The notes: generated by a model from the letters alone, not told the origin. Counted from the first letter of the stretch, positions 44,012 to 54,374 are shown. The stretch is 64,000 nt of DNA from Gammaproteobacteria bacterium (GCA_022599775.1 JAHZLQ010000023.1:1-64000); one strand, 5' to 3'. Translations and numbers: made by a program.

Positions 44012-44089
44012 GGCGATAGCCCTCGAACGGATCGACGCAAGCATACCAAGCTCACTTTTTCCAAGGGAAGCCGTCAACCGCGCCGCAAT

Positions 44090-45526
44090 TCACGCCCACA
44101 AGCCCTGGAGAAACCAGGCGTCGTTGGCGCGATCCCGATACACCCACAGACGCATGCCTGGGGCAGCTTCGGCAACGTAGTAGTCACGCGAAACATCGTT
44201 GCTGTCCCACCAGCCGGACTCGATACGTTCGGCCGGCCCCAGCCCGGACGGTGCGCGTGACAGCGGGCGCGGCGGATCGAGCAGCCAGGTCGGGCGCGCC
44301 ATGGCGCGTGGCGGCATTGCGACCGACGGTCCGGGTTCGGCCTGCGGCGGCAGTGCCTGCCAGCTTTTCTCGGGACGCGGATCGGCGACCAGGCCCAGAT
44401 TCCAGACCGCTTCCGCGCCGAGGCGCGCGATCAGTTTCTCCACGGTGTCGCGCCAGGCCTGGGCCTGCTGCTGACGACCATCGAACAGATCGAATTGGAC
44501 CACGTCCGGCGCCGCGAACCGCTCGGCCACGAGTTCGATCCCACGCACCGGCGCCTCCAGCTTGAAGCGTTCCAGACGCTCACGCAGCAGCAAACCCAGT
44601 TGTCCGGCATCGCTCGTGGACGTCGCCAGCTGCAGTTCGAGCACGCTGTCGGGACGCCGCGGATGCGCCAGCCGCAGCGACAGCTGCTGCACGCCGGTAT
44701 CGCGCGCGCGCAGGTAGTGCTGCAATTCTCCGAGTAGACGCCGCAGCGGAAACTGCAGACCTTCGGTATGAGTGATCTCGCCGAACAGCTCGAAACGACG
44801 CCGATAGACCGGCGGCGGTTGCAGCGCGCGGCGCGGATCCGGGCGGCGGCCGCTGAGACGGGACAGGTAGTCGACCAGCCCGGCATCGAAGCGATGCGCC
44901 AGCACGTCCGATGGCAGCGCCAGCAGTTCGCCGAGACGCTCGAAACCACTGCCACGCAGGGCCGCGATGCGATCAGGCATCAACGGCAATCGGGCCAGCG
45001 GCACGGCATCGAGCCAGCGCCGGTGTTCGGGCGCGTCTTTCAAAACCGCGCCGTCACCACCGACCGCCGCCAGCAAGGCCGCCTCCGGCGTCGAAGCCAC
45101 GCCGCGCGCCAGCGGCATGGACCAGGCCTGGGCCCGTTCCAGATCCAGTTGCGCGAGCAGTCCGTCCAGCCCGCCGAACAGTCTCAGACTGGCCCCGATC
45201 TCGACCCAGACGAGCGGCAGCGGCACGCCATAGTCCCAGTTCGACTCGCGGGTCTCCAGGCTCACCGGCTGACCGAAACGATAGGCCCAATAGGCCAGAT
45301 GCCGGAGCATCTCGGCTTCCGCCTCGCGCTCGCGAGGATGCGCTTCGATGCCCGGATACAGCGCCTGCACCTGGGCCAGATCGGTGCCGGGCGTCACGCG
45401 CTCGTCGGTACAGGCCAGCACCCAGCGGCGGCTGCCACGACGCTCGGTGACGGCGAGCGTGCGGCCGGGCGGCGGCATCAAGGCCGCCAGGGACAATCGC
45501 GTGGGATGCAGACACAGCCACAGCAT
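44090..45526 (-). CDS. imuB: ImuB, Y-family polymerase-like mutasome protein
   Basis: 478 aa. Y-family fold that starts MLWLCLHPTRLSLAAL and lacks the catalytic acidic residues of DinB, as expected for ImuB. The beta-clamp-binding motif QFDLFD is present near residue 350 and the C-terminus has SRDYYVAEAAPGMRLWVYRD. It links DnaE2 to the clamp during SOS mutagenesis. Its start overlaps the VOC gene stop. No imuA is found upstream. Confidence 0.9.
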   Translation of the reverse strand: MLWLCLHPTRLSLAALMPPPGRTLAVTERRGSRRWVLACTDERVTPGTDLAQVQALYPGIEAHPREREAEAEMLRHLAYWAYRFGQPVSLETRESNWDYGVPLPLVWVEIGASLRLFGGLDGLLAQLDLERAQAWSMPLARGVASTPEAALLAAVGGDGAVLKDAPEHRRWLDAVPLARLPLMPDRIAALRGSGFERLGELLALPSDVLAHRFDAGLVDYLSRLSGRRPDPRRALQPPPVYRRRFELFGEITHTEGLQFPLRRLLGELQHYLRARDTGVQQLSLRLAHPRRPDSVLELQLATSTSDAGQLGLLLRERLERFKLEAPVRGIELVAERFAAPDVVQFDLFDGRQQQAQAWRDTVEKLIARLGAEAVWNLGLVADPRPEKSWQALPPQAEPGPSVAMPPRAMARPTWLLDPPRPLSRAPSGLGPAERIESGWWDSNDVSRDYYVAEAAPGMRLWVYRDRANDAWFLQGLWA

Positions 45527-45942
45527 CAGCCGGGATTCGGTTCGGCGATTTCGTCATAGCCGCGCCCCAGCATCGTAAGCAGACAGAAGCCATGCCCGAA
45601 CGGGTCGGCGAGATGCGCGATACGGCCCCAGACATGGGTTTGAATCGTGTCTTCGAGCACGGCGCCAGCGGCCACCGCGCGGGCTACGGCGGCGTCGACG
45701 TCGTCGACCTGGAAATCGAGATGCACCGGCGTCCAGTGGCGCGCGTAGTCGCGTGACTGGCTGATGCGACTGGCGGCCGGGCTGCCCGCCGGTTTGACCA
45801 GCAAAAACACCGGGCAGGCGGCACCGCGAAGTTCGACGCCACTGGAGCCGAAGCGCCGGCAGACACTCAGGCCGAGCGCCTGCAAATAGAAGGCTTCGGC
45901 CCGGCCGAGATCGTCGACATCGATATTGACGAGCAGCTTCAT
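45526..45942 (-). CDS. VOC/glyoxalase superfamily protein
   Basis: 138 aa with paired beta-alpha-beta modules: VNIDVDDLGRAEAFYLQALG, then VHLDFQVDDVDAAVARA, and DPFGHGFCLLTMLGRGY near the end. It is a metal-dependent lyase or dioxygenase-like fold of unknown substrate. Overlaps imuB by 1 nt, so it is probably the first gene of the same transcript, an odd place for a mutasome. Confidence 0.8.
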   Translation of the reverse strand: MKLLVNIDVDDLGRAEAFYLQALGLSVCRRFGSSGVELRGAACPVFLLVKPAGSPAASRISQSRDYARHWTPVHLDFQVDDVDAAVARAVAAGAVLEDTIQTHVWGRIAHLADPFGHGFCLLTMLGRGYDEIAEPNPG

Positions 45943-46021
45943 CAGGGAGCTCCGCAGAAGCCGCCAGCTTATCGCCGACGCGCAATCAAGGCCATGTGGG
46001 CGAAGCCTGCCGAGGGTCCGG

Positions 46022-46405
46022 CTACTGCGTCTTGAGCTGCGACTGGACCTTCTGCGCGACCTCGGGATTGGTCTGCATGGCCAGGTAGATTTCCTGATAG
46101 CGCGACACGGTCAGTCCGTTGTCCTCGATTGCCGCCTTCATGTCCTCGGCGGCGTCCTGCTTGATTTCGGTCTGTGCCTGGGCGTCTCCGGCGGCCTTGA
46201 GCTTCGGCTGGACTTCGACATTGATGCGCCGCACATCCTGCGCGGAAGCAACGAACTGGTCGATCTCCGCCTCGCTGACGGGCGTGACCTGCGGGGTCTG
46301 AGTCATCGGTGATTGCGGCGACGCCGGTTCCTGCTGCTGGGCAAATGCCAATGGCGCGGTGGCCAGGCTCGCCAGCACGATGCCGACAGTGAGGTGCTTG
46401 CGCAT
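46022..46405 (-). CDS. Secreted DUF4168 protein
   Basis: 127 aa. Signal peptide (ending LAFAQQQ) and a helical DUF4168 domain with VSEAEIDQFVASAQDVRRI and NGLTVSRYQEIYLAMQ. AGGAGATTCAG precedes ATG 46405. Found in the envelope of many proteobacteria; role unknown. Confidence 0.8.
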   Translation of the reverse strand: MRKHLTVGIVLASLATAPLAFAQQQEPASPQSPMTQTPQVTPVSEAEIDQFVASAQDVRRINVEVQPKLKAAGDAQAQTEIKQDAAEDMKAAIEDNGLTVSRYQEIYLAMQTNPEVAQKVQSQLKTQ

Positions 46406-46423
46406 CTGAATCTCCTGTTTCGC

Positions 46424-46454
46424 AAAAAGAAAAAGGGGCAGATCACTCTGCCCC
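46424..46454 (-). terminator. Terminator after minE
   Basis: On the minus strand GGGGCAGA-GTGA-TCTGCCCC is followed by TTTTCTTTTTGCG, 32 bp beyond the minE stop. Confidence 0.85.
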
Positions 46455-46485
46455 CTCATTTGCGACCGACTGACTGCCGACAAGT

Positions 46486-46749
46486 TCAATCCTTGTCCGG
46501 CAAGACGATATTCATCTCCAGAACTTCACAACCGTCTTCGCGCTGCACATTGACCTGCACCGCGCTGTCGGCCACCTGGATATAGCGGCGAACCACGCCC
46601 AGCAGCTCCTCGCGCAAATTCGGCAACCAGTTGGGTCCGTTGGCACGGCCTTCGCGCTGATGCATGACCACGACCTTGAGCCGCTCGCGCGCCAGCGAGG
46701 CGGACGCGCCTTTCTTGTCGTCACTGCGGAATAGTTTCAGCCAGTCCAT
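46486..46749 (-). CDS. minE: Cell division topological factor MinE
   Basis: 87 aa. N-terminal MinD-contacting segment with ARERLKVVVMHQRE and a C-terminal dimerisation domain. Drives MinCD oscillation. Its start coincides with the minD stop by one base. Confidence 0.94.
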   Translation of the reverse strand: MDWLKLFRSDDKKGASASLARERLKVVVMHQREGRANGPNWLPNLREELLGVVRRYIQVADSAVQVNVQREDGCEVLEMNIVLPDKD

Positions 46750-47561
46750 CAGGCGCCTCCAAACAATCGACCCAGCAAGCCCTTCTTGTCAGCGCTCAGG
46801 AAACGCATCGGCTTGTCTTCGCCAAGGAAGCGGGCCACCAGATCACTGTAGGCCTGGCCGGCGTCCGAGGTATCGTCGGCGATCACCGGGGTTCCCGCGT
46901 TCGACGAGGTCAATACCGCCTGCGACTCGGGGATCACGCCCATCAGCGGAATCGCCAGAATGTCGGTGACGTCCTCCACCGACAGCATCTCGCCCTTGGT
47001 GACGCGCGCCGGGTTGTAGCGCGTCAGCACCAGATGTTCCTTGATCCGGCCTTCGCCCTTTTCGGCCTTGCGGGTCTTGCTCGACAGCAGACCCAGCACG
47101 CGATCGGAGTCACGCACCGAGGAGACTTCCGGATTGGTCACGACCAGGGCCTCATCGGCGAAATACATCGCCATCAGCGCGCCCTTCTCGATGCCGGCCG
47201 GCGAATCGCAGATGATGAATTCGAATTCCTCGGCCAGTTCCTTGAGCACGCGCTCCACGCCTTCCTCGGACAGCGCGTCCTTGTCGCGGGTCTGGCTGGC
47301 GGCGAGGATCGACAGGGTTTCGATGCGCTTGTCCTTGATCAGCGCCTGGCGCAGCGTCGCCTCGCCCTGGATCACGTTGACGAAGTCATAGACCACGCGA
47401 CGCTCGCATCCCATGATCAGATCGAGATTGCGCAGACCCACGTCGAAGTCGATGACCACGGTCTTGTGGCCGCGCAACGCCAGGCCGGTGGCGAACGAGG
47501 CACTCGTGGTGGTTTTACCGACGCCGCCCTTGCCGGACGTCACTACAACGATTTTTGCCAC
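46749..47561 (-). CDS. minD: Septum site-determining ATPase MinD
   Basis: 270 aa, exactly the usual length. Deviant Walker A KGGVGKTTT, DFDVGLRNLDLIMG, and a C-terminal amphipathic helix (KKGLLGRLFGG) for membrane binding. GTG start at 47561 is supported by AAGGAG; the open frame extends to 47645 but that region is not MinD-like. Confidence 0.95.
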   Translation of the reverse strand: MAKIVVVTSGKGGVGKTTTSASFATGLALRGHKTVVIDFDVGLRNLDLIMGCERRVVYDFVNVIQGEATLRQALIKDKRIETLSILAASQTRDKDALSEEGVERVLKELAEEFEFIICDSPAGIEKGALMAMYFADEALVVTNPEVSSVRDSDRVLGLLSSKTRKAEKGEGRIKEHLVLTRYNPARVTKGEMLSVEDVTDILAIPLMGVIPESQAVLTSSNAGTPVIADDTSDAGQAYSDLVARFLGEDKPMRFLSADKKGLLGRLFGGA

Positions 47562-47628
47562 TGCTGCTCCTTGGAAAGGTTTGGGCCCGCCTCGGACCGG
47601 GTGCCCGGCGGGTTCCCTTGATTCGGGG

Positions 47629-48327
47629 TCAGTCGAGCTTTTCAATCATCAGCTTGCCGCGATCCAGGAACACCTGCACGGCCTTGCCGCGCAAATTGCC
47701 CTGCATCTGCTCGGCGACGGCATAGACGCCGGCCACCGCCACCAGCTCGGCTTCGAAATGCCGACAGAAAATCCGGGCGTTCTCGTCACCCTTGGCGCCA
47801 GCGATGGCGCGCCCGCGCAGAGAACCGTAGACATGGACGCAGCCGTCCGCAATCACCTCGGCGCCGACGCTGACGCTGTTGACGACCACCACATCGGCGC
47901 CTTCGGCGTAGATCTGCTGACCGGAGCGCACCGGTTCCAGCGCCATGCGCGCCGGCTTGTGTGCGGCCGGCGCGGCCGCCGCTGGCGGCGGCGGTGCGGC
48001 ACGCGGTGCGCGGCCGGCGCCCAGACTGGCCTCGTCGAGCACCGCCAGCCCGAGTTCACGCGCCGCCTCGCCAAGCGGCCCTTCGAGCACCGCGAGCGGT
48101 TGCAGGCCGATGTCGCGCATCGGCGCCAGCAGCGCCGCGAGGTCGGCCGCTTCGGCGGCATCCAGCACCACCGGCATGCCGGCCACCGAATCCGGCATCT
48201 GGCGCGCCCATTCCTGCAACTGCGCCGTTGCCGCCGCAGTATCCGCCGCCCGCAGTTTGATGCGGGTAACGGAGAGCATTTGCCCCTTGAGTTCAAGCGC
48301 AGCGTGTTTGGAAGCCATGATGTTCAT
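47629..48327 (-). CDS. minC: Septum site-determining protein MinC
   Basis: 232 aa. N-terminal FtsZ-inhibiting domain, Ala/Pro-rich linker (RAAPPPPAAAAPAAHKPA), and a C-terminal beta-helix with GSLRGRAIAGAKGDENARIF. An alternative start at 48318. Operon order minC-minD-minE is as in E. coli. Confidence 0.93.
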   Translation of the reverse strand: MNIMASKHAALELKGQMLSVTRIKLRAADTAAATAQLQEWARQMPDSVAGMPVVLDAAEAADLAALLAPMRDIGLQPLAVLEGPLGEAARELGLAVLDEASLGAGRAPRAAPPPPAAAAPAAHKPARMALEPVRSGQQIYAEGADVVVVNSVSVGAEVIADGCVHVYGSLRGRAIAGAKGDENARIFCRHFEAELVAVAGVYAVAEQMQGNLRGKAVQVFLDRGKLMIEKLD

Positions 48328-48483
48328 TTAAAGTGATGATGCAAGTATCGCCCAGCGACTGTGCCGGCCGCGAGTGGTGCACAATTTGCAATGCGCTCAG
48401 GCATCGTCCGCCGAAGCGCACGCACTGCCCGCTTGGCTTGCCAATCGGGCGAACACACAGAGCAACGGAAATCCACGTTCGCC

Positions 48484-51400
48484 ATGAGCATCCACGTCGC
48501 GCTGACGCATCGTACCGAATACAGCTATGACCGCCCGGTCACGCTGTCGCCGCAGGTCATCCGCCTGCGCCCGGCGCCGCACGCCAAGACGCGGGTGTTG
48601 TCGTACTCGCTCAAGATCGAACCCGATCCGCACTTCCTCAACTGGCAGCAGGACCCGCACAGCAACTGGCAGGCGCGCGTCGTGTTTCCGGAAAAGGTTA
48701 CGAAATTCCAGGTCACCGTGGACCTCGTTGCCGAAATGGCGGCGTACAACCCCTTCGACTTCTTCGTGGAACCGAGCGCCGACACGTTCCCGTTCCGCTA
48801 CGACGAGGCCCTGGTGGAGGATCTCAAACCGTTCCTGAGACCCGCGCGTGTCGGCCGCCGCCTTGAGAAATACCTGAAATCGGTGCCGCGCAAGGCCGAC
48901 AAGACCATCGACTTTCTGGTCGAAATCAATCAGACCTTGCAGCAGCACGTCAAATACCTGATTCGCATGGAACCGGGCGTGCAGACGCCGGAAGAAACCT
49001 TGACCGCCGGTTCCGGCTCGTGCCGCGACTCGGCCTGGTTGCTGGTGCAGATCCTGCGCAATCTCGGCCTGGCGGCGCGCTTCGTATCCGGCTACCTGAT
49101 CCAGCTCAAGCCGGACGTGAAGTCGCTGGACGGCCCCAGCGGTGCCGAGTTCGACTTCACCGACCTGCACGCCTGGACCGAGGTCTACCTCCCCGGTGCC
49201 GGCTGGGTCGGCCTGGACCCGACCTCGGGCCTGCTCACGGCGGAAGGCCACATCCCGCTGTCGGCCACGCCGGAACCGGCCTCGGCGGCGCCGATCAGTG
49301 GCGCCGTGGACGAATGCGAGGTCGAGTTCGGACATCACATGGATGTGCGCCGCCTGTACGAGGCGCCGCGCGTGACGCAGCCCTACCGCGAAACGCAGTG
49401 GGCCGATGTCGATGCGCTCGGTGCGGCAGTGGAAACCAAGCTGAACGATCTGGACGTGCGCCTGACCATGGGCGGCGAACCCACCTTCGTCTCTCTGGAT
49501 GACATGCAGGGCGAGGAATGGAACATCGCGGCGGTCGGCCCGACCAAGCAGAAGCTGGCCTACGATCTGCTGCTGCGCTTGCGCGACCGCTTCGCGCCTG
49601 ATGGCCTGATCAGCTACGGCCAGGGCAAATGGTATCCGGGTGAATCATTGCCACGCTGGGTGTACACGCTGTACTGGCGCGGCGACGGCAAGCCGATGTG
49701 GACCACGCCGCTGCCGGAAGACGCCAAATCCGCCACCAATGAAATGGCGGAGCGCTTCATCCTCGGCCTGGCCAAGCGACTTTCGGTGGCCCCGGAGAAC
49801 GTGCTGCCGGCCTACGAGGACGCCTATTACTACATGCATCGCGAGCGGCTATTGCCGAACAACGTCGATGCGATCAAGAACAAGCTCGGCGACCCCGAAG
49901 AACGCGCGCGCCTGTCCCGCGTGTTCGAACGCGGGCTCGACACGCCGCGCGGCTACGTGCTGCCGGTGCAGCGCTGGCAGGCGCTGGCGGGCCGCCCCTG
50001 GATCAGCGAGCGCTGGAATTTCCGCAACGGCAATCTGCTGCTGATTCCCGGCGACTCGCCGATCGGCCTGCGCATGCCGCTGGACGCCCTGCCGTGGCTG
50101 CCGGCGGCGGAATATCCGTTCGCGGTCGTCGCCGACCCGACGCGGCAGGTGCCGCCGCTGCCGGACCGCGATCCTTCGCGCCAGCCGTTTCTGCAGTCCC
50201 GCGGTCAGCCCGATGCGCGCAGCGAACAGCGTCTCACCGAGGAGCGGCGCCAGCCGAAGCCCGAGCCGCGGGGCGCGCACTACCAGGGCGGCAACGTCCG
50301 CACCGCCCTGTCGGTGGAGGCGCGTGACGGCCGGATCAATCTGTTCATGCCGCCGGTCGAAACCACCGAGGACTTCCTCGACCTGATCGCCGCCGCCGAG
50401 GACGTGGCCGCCGAAATCGGGGCGCCGCTGCGCATCGAAGGTTATCCGGCGCCGAGCGACGGCAGGCTCAACCTGATCAAGATCACCCCGGACCCGGGCG
50501 TGATCGAGGTCAACATCCACCCGGCGCATTCCTGGGAGGAACTGCGCGAAAATACCCTGGCGATCTACGAGGAAGCGCGGCTGTCGCGCCTGACCACCGA
50601 GAAGTTTCTGATCGACGGTCGCGCCGTCGGCACCGGCGGCGGCAACCACATCGTGGTCGGCGCCGCGCATCCGAGCGACAGCCCATTCCTGCGGCGACCC
50701 GACGTACTCGCCAGCATGATCCGTTTCTGGCAGAACCATCCCTCGCTGTCCTACCTGTTCTCGGGCATGTTCATCGGCCCGACCTCGCAGCATCCGCGTA
50801 TCGACGAAGGCCGCGATTCGCAGCTCTACGAAGTGGAGTTGGCGCTGTCCGAAATTCCCGAGCCGGGCGGCGCCATCCAACCCTGGCTGGTCGACCGCAT
50901 CCTGCGCAATCTTCTGATCGACCTGACCGGCAACACCCACCGCACCGAAATCTGCATCGACAAACTCTATGCGCCGGAATCGGCCACGGGCCGCCTCGGT
51001 CTGGTCGAGTTTCGGGGCTTCGAGATGCCACCGCATCCCTTGATGAGCCTGACCCAGCAGCTGCTGGTACGGGCGCTGATCGCGTGGTTCTGGGAGCAGC
51101 CGTACAAGCGGCCTCTGGTGCGCTGGGGCACGCAACTGCACGATCGCTTCATGCTGCCGCACTACGTCTGGCAGGACTTCAAGCAGGTGCTGGAGGAGCT
51201 GCAACTGGCCGGCTATCCGTTCGAGTCCAGCTGGTTCGACCCGCATTTCGAATTCCGTTTCCCGCGACATGGCTCCGTGCAGTTCGGCGACATCGAGCTG
51301 GAGCTTCGCCATGCGCTCGAACCCTGGCCGGTGCTCGGCGAGGAAGCCGGTGGCGGCGGCACCTCCCGCTACGTCGATTCCTCGCTGGAACGCCTGCAGG

Positions 51401-51801
51401 TGCGCGCCAGCGGGCTCAATGGCGATCGCTACTGGGTGGCCTGCAACGGCCGCGCGGTGCCGCTGGCGGCCACCGGTACCGAAGGCGAATCGGTGGCCGG
51501 TGTGCGCTACCGGGCCTGGCAGCCCTGGTCCTGCCTGCATCCCACGATCGGCATGCACGCACCGCTGACCTTCGACCTCTATGACACCTGGAACCGGCGC
51601 GCCGTCTCCGGCTGCGTCTATCACGTGGCGCATCCGGCCGGGCGCAATTACGAGACCTTCCCGATCAACGGCCTTGAGGCGGAATCGCGGCGATTGTCGC
51701 GCTTCGAACGCCAGGGGCAGACGCCGTCCTACTACGACTGCGTGCCGCCTGCGGTGGACCGCGAATACCCGTGTACACTGGATTTGCGCAAGCGAAGCTG
51801 A
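48484..51801 (+). CDS. Transglutaminase-like / DUF2126 fusion protein of an Anbu cluster
   Basis: 1105 aa. Residues ~1-290 carry a bacterial transglutaminase N-domain (ALTHRTEYSYDRPV) and core with the Cys-His-Asp triad at Cys180 (GSGSCRDSAW), His229 (DLHAWTEVYLPG) and Asp245 (GLDPTSGLL). The remaining ~800 residues are DUF2126 (LTMGGEPTFVSLDDMQGEEW, YGQGKWYPGESLPRW), a glutamine-synthetase-like amidoligase type in published predictions. ATG at 48484 precedes MSIHVALTH; upstream residues look noncoding. Its neighbours are ATP-grasp, alpha-E and Anbu genes. Confidence 0.85.
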   Translation: MSIHVALTHRTEYSYDRPVTLSPQVIRLRPAPHAKTRVLSYSLKIEPDPHFLNWQQDPHSNWQARVVFPEKVTKFQVTVDLVAEMAAYNPFDFFVEPSADTFPFRYDEALVEDLKPFLRPARVGRRLEKYLKSVPRKADKTIDFLVEINQTLQQHVKYLIRMEPGVQTPEETLTAGSGSCRDSAWLLVQILRNLGLAARFVSGYLIQLKPDVKSLDGPSGAEFDFTDLHAWTEVYLPGAGWVGLDPTSGLLTAEGHIPLSATPEPASAAPISGAVDECEVEFGHHMDVRRLYEAPRVTQPYRETQWADVDALGAAVETKLNDLDVRLTMGGEPTFVSLDDMQGEEWNIAAVGPTKQKLAYDLLLRLRDRFAPDGLISYGQGKWYPGESLPRWVYTLYWRGDGKPMWTTPLPEDAKSATNEMAERFILGLAKRLSVAPENVLPAYEDAYYYMHRERLLPNNVDAIKNKLGDPEERARLSRVFERGLDTPRGYVLPVQRWQALAGRPWISERWNFRNGNLLLIPGDSPIGLRMPLDALPWLPAAEYPFAVVADPTRQVPPLPDRDPSRQPFLQSRGQPDARSEQRLTEERRQPKPEPRGAHYQGGNVRTALSVEARDGRINLFMPPVETTEDFLDLIAAAEDVAAEIGAPLRIEGYPAPSDGRLNLIKITPDPGVIEVNIHPAHSWEELRENTLAIYEEARLSRLTTEKFLIDGRAVGTGGGNHIVVGAAHPSDSPFLRRPDVLASMIRFWQNHPSLSYLFSGMFIGPTSQHPRIDEGRDSQLYEVELALSEIPEPGGAIQPWLVDRILRNLLIDLTGNTHRTEICIDKLYAPESATGRLGLVEFRGFEMPPHPLMSLTQQLLVRALIAWFWEQPYKRPLVRWGTQLHDRFMLPHYVWQDFKQVLEELQLAGYPFESSWFDPHFEFRFPRHGSVQFGDIELELRHALEPWPVLGEEAGGGGTSRYVDSSLERLQVRASGLNGDRYWVACNGRAVPLAATGTEGESVAGVRYRAWQPWSCLHPTIGMHAPLTFDLYDTWNRRAVSGCVYHVAHPAGRNYETFPINGLEAESRRLSRFERQGQTPSYYDCVPPAVDREYPCTLDLRKRS

Positions 51802-51927
51802 TCGATGGACCTGCGATCGACGAACCTGCACGCGTGGCAAGAACATTGCGACTGCCCGATTCAGGCATGCGATCCACCGAATCCGATTCGCGTCCAAAAC
51901 TCATACAAGACAGGAGCGCCGTAAGGC

Positions 51928-53445
51928 ATGGCGATCGATTGGCGGAAGTACCAGTCGGACACCTATGACGAATTGTTCGAAGCGCCGGGCGTGCCGCGTC
52001 CTGCGGCGAAACAGCTGTGCGACTACCTGGATGACCTGTCCACGCAGGATCTCGCAGAGCGCCGCCTGGCCGCCGAACTCGCGATCAAGGTGATGGGCAT
52101 TTCGTTCACGGTCTACACCGAGGGACGCAATGTCGATCGTGCCTGGCCGTTCGACCTGATTCCGCGCGTGATCGCCAAACCGGAGTGGGACCGTACCGAG
52201 GCCGGCCTGAAGCAGCGCGTTACCGCGCTCAATCACTTCATCGCCGACATCTATTCCGAACAGAAGATCATCAAGGATCGCGTGTTCCCGAAATGGGTAC
52301 TCGCCGACTCACAGAATTTCCGCAAGCAGTGCGTCGGCCACAAGACCGGAAACGGCGTGTGGGCCCACATCTGCGGCTCCGACCTGGTGCGCAACATCGA
52401 CGGCACGATGTACGTGCTCGAAGACAATCTGCGCGTGCCGTCCGGCGTGTCCTACATGATGGAGAACCGCGCCGTGACCAAGCGCGTGTTTCCGGAGCTG
52501 TTCGAGACCACCACGATTCTGCCGGTCGACGACTACCCCGCGCAGCTCTACGACATGCTGGCCGGACTCTCGCCGCGCAGCGGCGATGTTCCGAACATCG
52601 TGCTGCTGACGCCGGGCATCTACAACAGCGCCTATTTCGAGCACTGCTATCTGGCGCAGCAGATGGGAATCGAGCTGGTCGAAGGCCCGGATCTGTTCGT
52701 GGATGATGATGACTGCGTCTACATGCGCACGATCTTCGGCCCGGAGCGGGTCGACGTGATCTACCGCCGCATCGACGACCTGTTCCTCGATCCCGAGGTC
52801 TTTCACCCCGATTCGATCCTCGGCGTACCCGGCCTGATCCGCGCCTGGCGGGCCGGCAAGGTCGGGTTGGCCAATGCGCCGGGCGCCGGCGTCGCCGACG
52901 ACAAGGTGGTCTACGCCTACGTACCGGCGATGATCAAGTACTACCTGGGCGAGGAGCCGATCCTGCCGAACGTGCCGAGCTTTCTGTGCGCACGCGACAA
53001 GGACCGCGAGCATGTGCTCGCCAATCTCGACAAGCTGGTGGTCAAACCGGCCAACGAATCCGGTGGCTACGGCATGCTGATCGGCCCCAAATCGACCAAG
53101 AAGGAGCGCGAGAAATTTCGCGAGCTGATTCAGTCCAATCCGCGCAACTACATGGCGCAGCCGACACTGTCGCTGTCTACTGCGCCCACTCTCGTCGACG
53201 GCGGGGCCGAGCCGCGCCATCTGGACCTGCGACCGTTCATCCTGTCGCGTGACCAGCCGTACGTCACCATGGGCGGCCTCACCCGCGTGGCGATGGTCAA
53301 GGGCTCGCTGGTGGTCAACTCCTCGCAGGGCGGCGGCGCCAAGGACACCTGGGTGGTCGATTTCGACGATCACGAATCGATGACGCAGGCGCAGTCGGGA
53401 ACCGGCGGTTCTCAAAAACAATCGCAACGCGGAGGACGCCGCTAA
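51928..53445 (+). CDS. Circularly permuted ATP-grasp protein
   Basis: 505 aa. CP_ATP-grasp family (DUF404/DUF407), with [38 protein letters not shown] and [20 protein letters not shown] holding the nucleotide and metal residues. Enzymes of this class are predicted to form peptide-like amide bonds. C-terminal tail is Gln/Gly/Ser-rich. GGAGCGCCGTAAGGC precedes the ATG. The stop overlaps the alpha-E start by 1 nt. Confidence 0.88.
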   Translation: MAIDWRKYQSDTYDELFEAPGVPRPAAKQLCDYLDDLSTQDLAERRLAAELAIKVMGISFTVYTEGRNVDRAWPFDLIPRVIAKPEWDRTEAGLKQRVTALNHFIADIYSEQKIIKDRVFPKWVLADSQNFRKQCVGHKTGNGVWAHICGSDLVRNIDGTMYVLEDNLRVPSGVSYMMENRAVTKRVFPELFETTTILPVDDYPAQLYDMLAGLSPRSGDVPNIVLLTPGIYNSAYFEHCYLAQQMGIELVEGPDLFVDDDDCVYMRTIFGPERVDVIYRRIDDLFLDPEVFHPDSILGVPGLIRAWRAGKVGLANAPGAGVADDKVVYAYVPAMIKYYLGEEPILPNVPSFLCARDKDREHVLANLDKLVVKPANESGGYGMLIGPKSTKKEREKFRELIQSNPRNYMAQPTLSLSTAPTLVDGGAEPRHLDLRPFILSRDQPYVTMGGLTRVAMVKGSLVVNSSQGGGAKDTWVVDFDDHESMTQAQSGTGGSQKQSQRGGRR

Positions 53446-54374
53446 TGCTCTCGCGGGTCGCTGACGACATCTACTGGTTCGGTCGCTATCTGCAGCGCGC
53501 CGAAAGCACGGCGCGACTGATCAACGTCAACACCCAGCTGATGCTCGACCTGCCGAAGAAGATCCAGTTCAGCTGGGATTCGCTGGTGGACATCGTCGGC
53601 GGCCAGCAGGACTTCCGGCGGCTGTACGACAATGCCGAGGAAACCGACGTGGTGCGCTTCCTGCTGCTCGACGACGAAAATCCCGGATCGGTGATCACCT
53701 CGCTGCATCGCGCCCGCGAAATCCTGCGCACCACGCGCGACACCATGCCACGTGAGACCTGGGAGAAGGTCAACGACCTCAACCTGTTCGTCCAGGGCAG
53801 CGGCGAACGCGTGCTGAGCCGGCGCTATCGCGCCGATTTCCTGGCGCGCGTGATGGACCAATGCCTGACGGTGTGGGGCGCGATCTACGCCAGCATGACG
53901 CGCGATGTCGCGTTTCAGGTGCTGCGTATCGGCTCCAACCTGGAGCAGGCGGACATGACCACACGCATCATCGATGTCCGCTCCACCGGTCTGATCCAGT
54001 CCGCGCACGGCGAGGAGCTGCGTCCGTTCGACAACATCCAGTGGATGAGCGTGCTGCGCTCCCTGGCGGGGCTGCAGATGTACCGGCGTGACGTGCGCCT
54101 GCGGGTCACCGGCCCGCACGTGCTGCGCTATCTGCTGCAGAACCGGGACTTCCCGCGCTCGGTCACGCATCATTTCCTGCGCATCGAGAAACTGCTGCCG
54201 CAGCTGCCGAACAAGCGGCCGGTGGAACGCGCGCTGCAACGGGTGAAGGCGCTGACGCGCGATGCGGATATCGACGCCCTGGTCGAATCCGGGCTTGGCG
54301 ATTTCATGGACGAGATCCAGATCGGGATCGGTCGTCTGCATCAGGAAATCGCCGGCAGCTACTTCAGCTCATAG
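53445..54374 (+). CDS. Alpha-E domain protein (DUF403)
   Basis: 309 aa and almost all helical. Starts with the family hallmark [20 protein letters not shown] and ends with LGDFMDEIQIGIGRLHQEI. Alpha-E proteins always sit next to ATP-grasp and transglutaminase genes and are thought to be part of a peptide-synthesis complex. Convergent with the Anbu gene, 63 bp away. Confidence 0.9.
   Translation: MLSRVADDIYWFGRYLQRAESTARLINVNTQLMLDLPKKIQFSWDSLVDIVGGQQDFRRLYDNAEETDVVRFLLLDDENPGSVITSLHRAREILRTTRDTMPRETWEKVNDLNLFVQGSGERVLSRRYRADFLARVMDQCLTVWGAIYASMTRDVAFQVLRIGSNLEQADMTTRIIDVRSTGLIQSAHGEELRPFDNIQWMSVLRSLAGLQMYRRDVRLRVTGPHVLRYLLQNRDFPRSVTHHFLRIEKLLPQLPNKRPVERALQRVKALTRDADIDALVESGLGDFMDEIQIGIGRLHQEIAGSYFSS

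Noticed and set aside
49849-51897. 682-residue minus-strand open frame opposite the transglutaminase/DUF2126 gene
   Set aside because: Antisense shadow; the plus-strand protein has catalytic motifs and operon coupling.
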